A stretch of DNA of 6,662 nt from Porticoccaceae bacterium (GTDB lineage: Bacteria; Pseudomonadota; Gammaproteobacteria; Pseudomonadales; Porticoccaceae): the NCBI GenBank assembly GCA_028822945.1, contig JAPKCN010000111.1, positions 1 to 6,662 of the forward strand, in the 5' to 3' direction. A model generated the notes under the pieces. The model was given only the letters and a program-made list of their open reading frames with translations. It was not told where the DNA came from and did no database searches. A program made the position numbers and the translations under genes. Below, in pieces: positions 5,975 to 6,662 of the stretch. Within the stretch, counting starts at the first letter, position 1, and every line of letters begins with the position of its first letter.

Positions 5975-6520
5975 CTACCAATAGGTATAGCGCGAAAACT
6001 GCGTTCGTAAAAACCTGATTTGATATCTGAAAATCCGTCGTGTCTTAATTAATGTTAAAATTCAGTATTGTTCGGTTGATAGGGACGTCCAAAAAGCCGC
6101 ATCTACGCTACTTCCAGCGTGCGATCGGGTATAAGACTCGTTACAGCGAAGACAGGCAGTAATGACATTTTTCCAACGATCGTCGCTACCGCGCGATTTA
6201 GGTGGCATATGATCGCGCGCTAACAATTCGTTGTTGGGTTTGCGGCCACCATACATGCTAGCGCGGGCATCGTATGCGAATAACGCGCTATAAATTAGTC
6301 GATGGACTTGTCTAGGAGGACATAGTCCACCGCCAGTAATAATACGGGGAACCGCAATTATTGAGCAGCGACCGCTAAGTCGGCATATGTCGCCGCGCAC
6401 CTCGCGCATCACATCGCCCAGTGCCCATACCGCCAGGTGTCGTTTATAAAGGCAGAGCGCCTGCTGCCAACCTAGCTTCTCTATTAATTGACCGGCTAAA
6501 TTTAATCGTAAAATCTTCAT
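5975..6520 (-). pseudogene. Decayed HNH endonuclease gene
   Basis: The intact ancestor would be about 181 aa, usual for the stand-alone HNH proteins beginning MK(I/V)LRLN. From ATG 6520 the frame reads well through MKILRLNLAGQLIEKLGW, then RDHMPPKSRG and KNVITACLRCNE (His104, Asn118, Asn127 kept). The first zinc CxxC is lost: SMYG (88-91) stands where CMYC is expected, through codons AGC and GGT, each one base from a Cys codon. After CNE the match shifts frame (DRTLEVA, a TAG at 6103-6105, then MRLFGRPYQPNNTEF), and after a second shift in a T-run near 6058-6062 it returns to the first frame as LTLIKTRRIFRYQIRFLRTQ, stopping at TAG 5975-5977. Unshifted, the reading ends at TGA 6062-6064 (152 codons). 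No good ribosome binding site precedes the ATG; GAGG is about 20 bases away. Two indels, a stop and two lost ligands point to true decay. Confidence 0.82.
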
Positions 6521-6662
6521 ATATACATACTACGTATTTTCCTCAAAAAACCTGCAAAATACGCTCATAGACGCCTAATTTAACTCGATAATACCAGTGG
6601 CGAGTGTATATTTCATAAAAATCTCACGGACTGATTGACCCAGAGACAAGGGTTCGATAGGG
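6521..6662. other. AT-rich end region, nothing identified
   Basis: No supported gene. A minus-strand frame enters from the window edge and ends at TAG 6575-6577 (about 28 codons, ending YTLATGIIELN). It could be the tail of a gene beyond the edge or chance; I do not recognise it. The GGTTCGAT near 6651 recalls a tRNA T-loop, but the flanking bases do not form the required stem. Confidence 0.4.

Noticed and set aside
6575..6662. Minus-strand open frame entering from the right edge (ending GIIELN)
   Set aside because: About 28 codons without a recognisable motif; an open stretch of this length is common by chance.
6640..6662. tRNA-like GGTTCGAT at the window end
   Set aside because: AAGGG before the loop faces AGGG after it, so the T-stem cannot form, and no other tRNA arm is visible.
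1..6662. CRISPR array, transposon ends or phage attachment sites
   Set aside because: No regularly spaced repeats and no paired long inverted repeats with target duplications were seen on either strand.

Overview
The window looks like chromosomal DNA of a Gram-negative proteobacterium, most likely a marine-type gammaproteobacterium. This is an inference from protein style (exported S33-type hydrolase, NatA/NatB-like exporter, acyl-CoA dehydrogenase ending in GLPRSY, HNH protein starting MKILRLN), moderate base composition in the genes, AT-rich gaps and clear Shine-Dalgarno sites. No taxon-specific marker is present.

Layout. Positions 1-734 are AT-rich and hold no gene I can identify, only a doubtful 85-codon frame (250-507) and, from 540 on, a regulatory-looking region. 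That region has a candidate sigma70 promoter (564-592) whose -10 is embedded in a 20-bp near-palindrome (581-600). Two further inverted repeats follow (695-711 and 717-733), the second with the ribosome binding site in its loop. From 735 to 4110 runs a tightly coupled three-gene plus-strand operon: a secreted S33/TAP-like serine hydrolase, an ABC ATPase and an ABC-2 permease. The genes overlap by 4 bp at each junction (ATGA, then GTGA). Converging on it from the minus strand is a two-gene unit, an acyl-CoA dehydrogenase (4611-5774) followed by a SnoaL/NTF2-like protein (4181-4582), with a possible promoter/operator near 5898-5927. At 5975-6520 (minus) lies a decayed HNH endonuclease gene. The last 140 bases hold nothing I can name.

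How the genes may work together. The hydrolase has an export-type N-terminus, a complete Ser-Asp-His triad and ten cysteines, so it should act outside the cytoplasm. The NatA/NatB-like pair forms an exporter whose substrate cannot be read from the sequence. Stop/start overlaps imply co-translation, so peptide or toxic-compound handling at the envelope is a reasonable but unproven idea. The acyl-CoA dehydrogenase/SnoaL pair suggests a catabolic step on an acyl-CoA, perhaps from a terpenoid, steroid or other cyclic substrate.

The most solid unusual observations are the HNH pseudogene, which has lost both cysteines of its first zinc knuckle and carries two compensating frameshifts plus a stop, the relocation of the predicted catalytic base in the acyl-CoA dehydrogenase, and the nested palindromes ahead of the hydrolase/exporter operon. 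I do not see a clearly new defence or mobile system.
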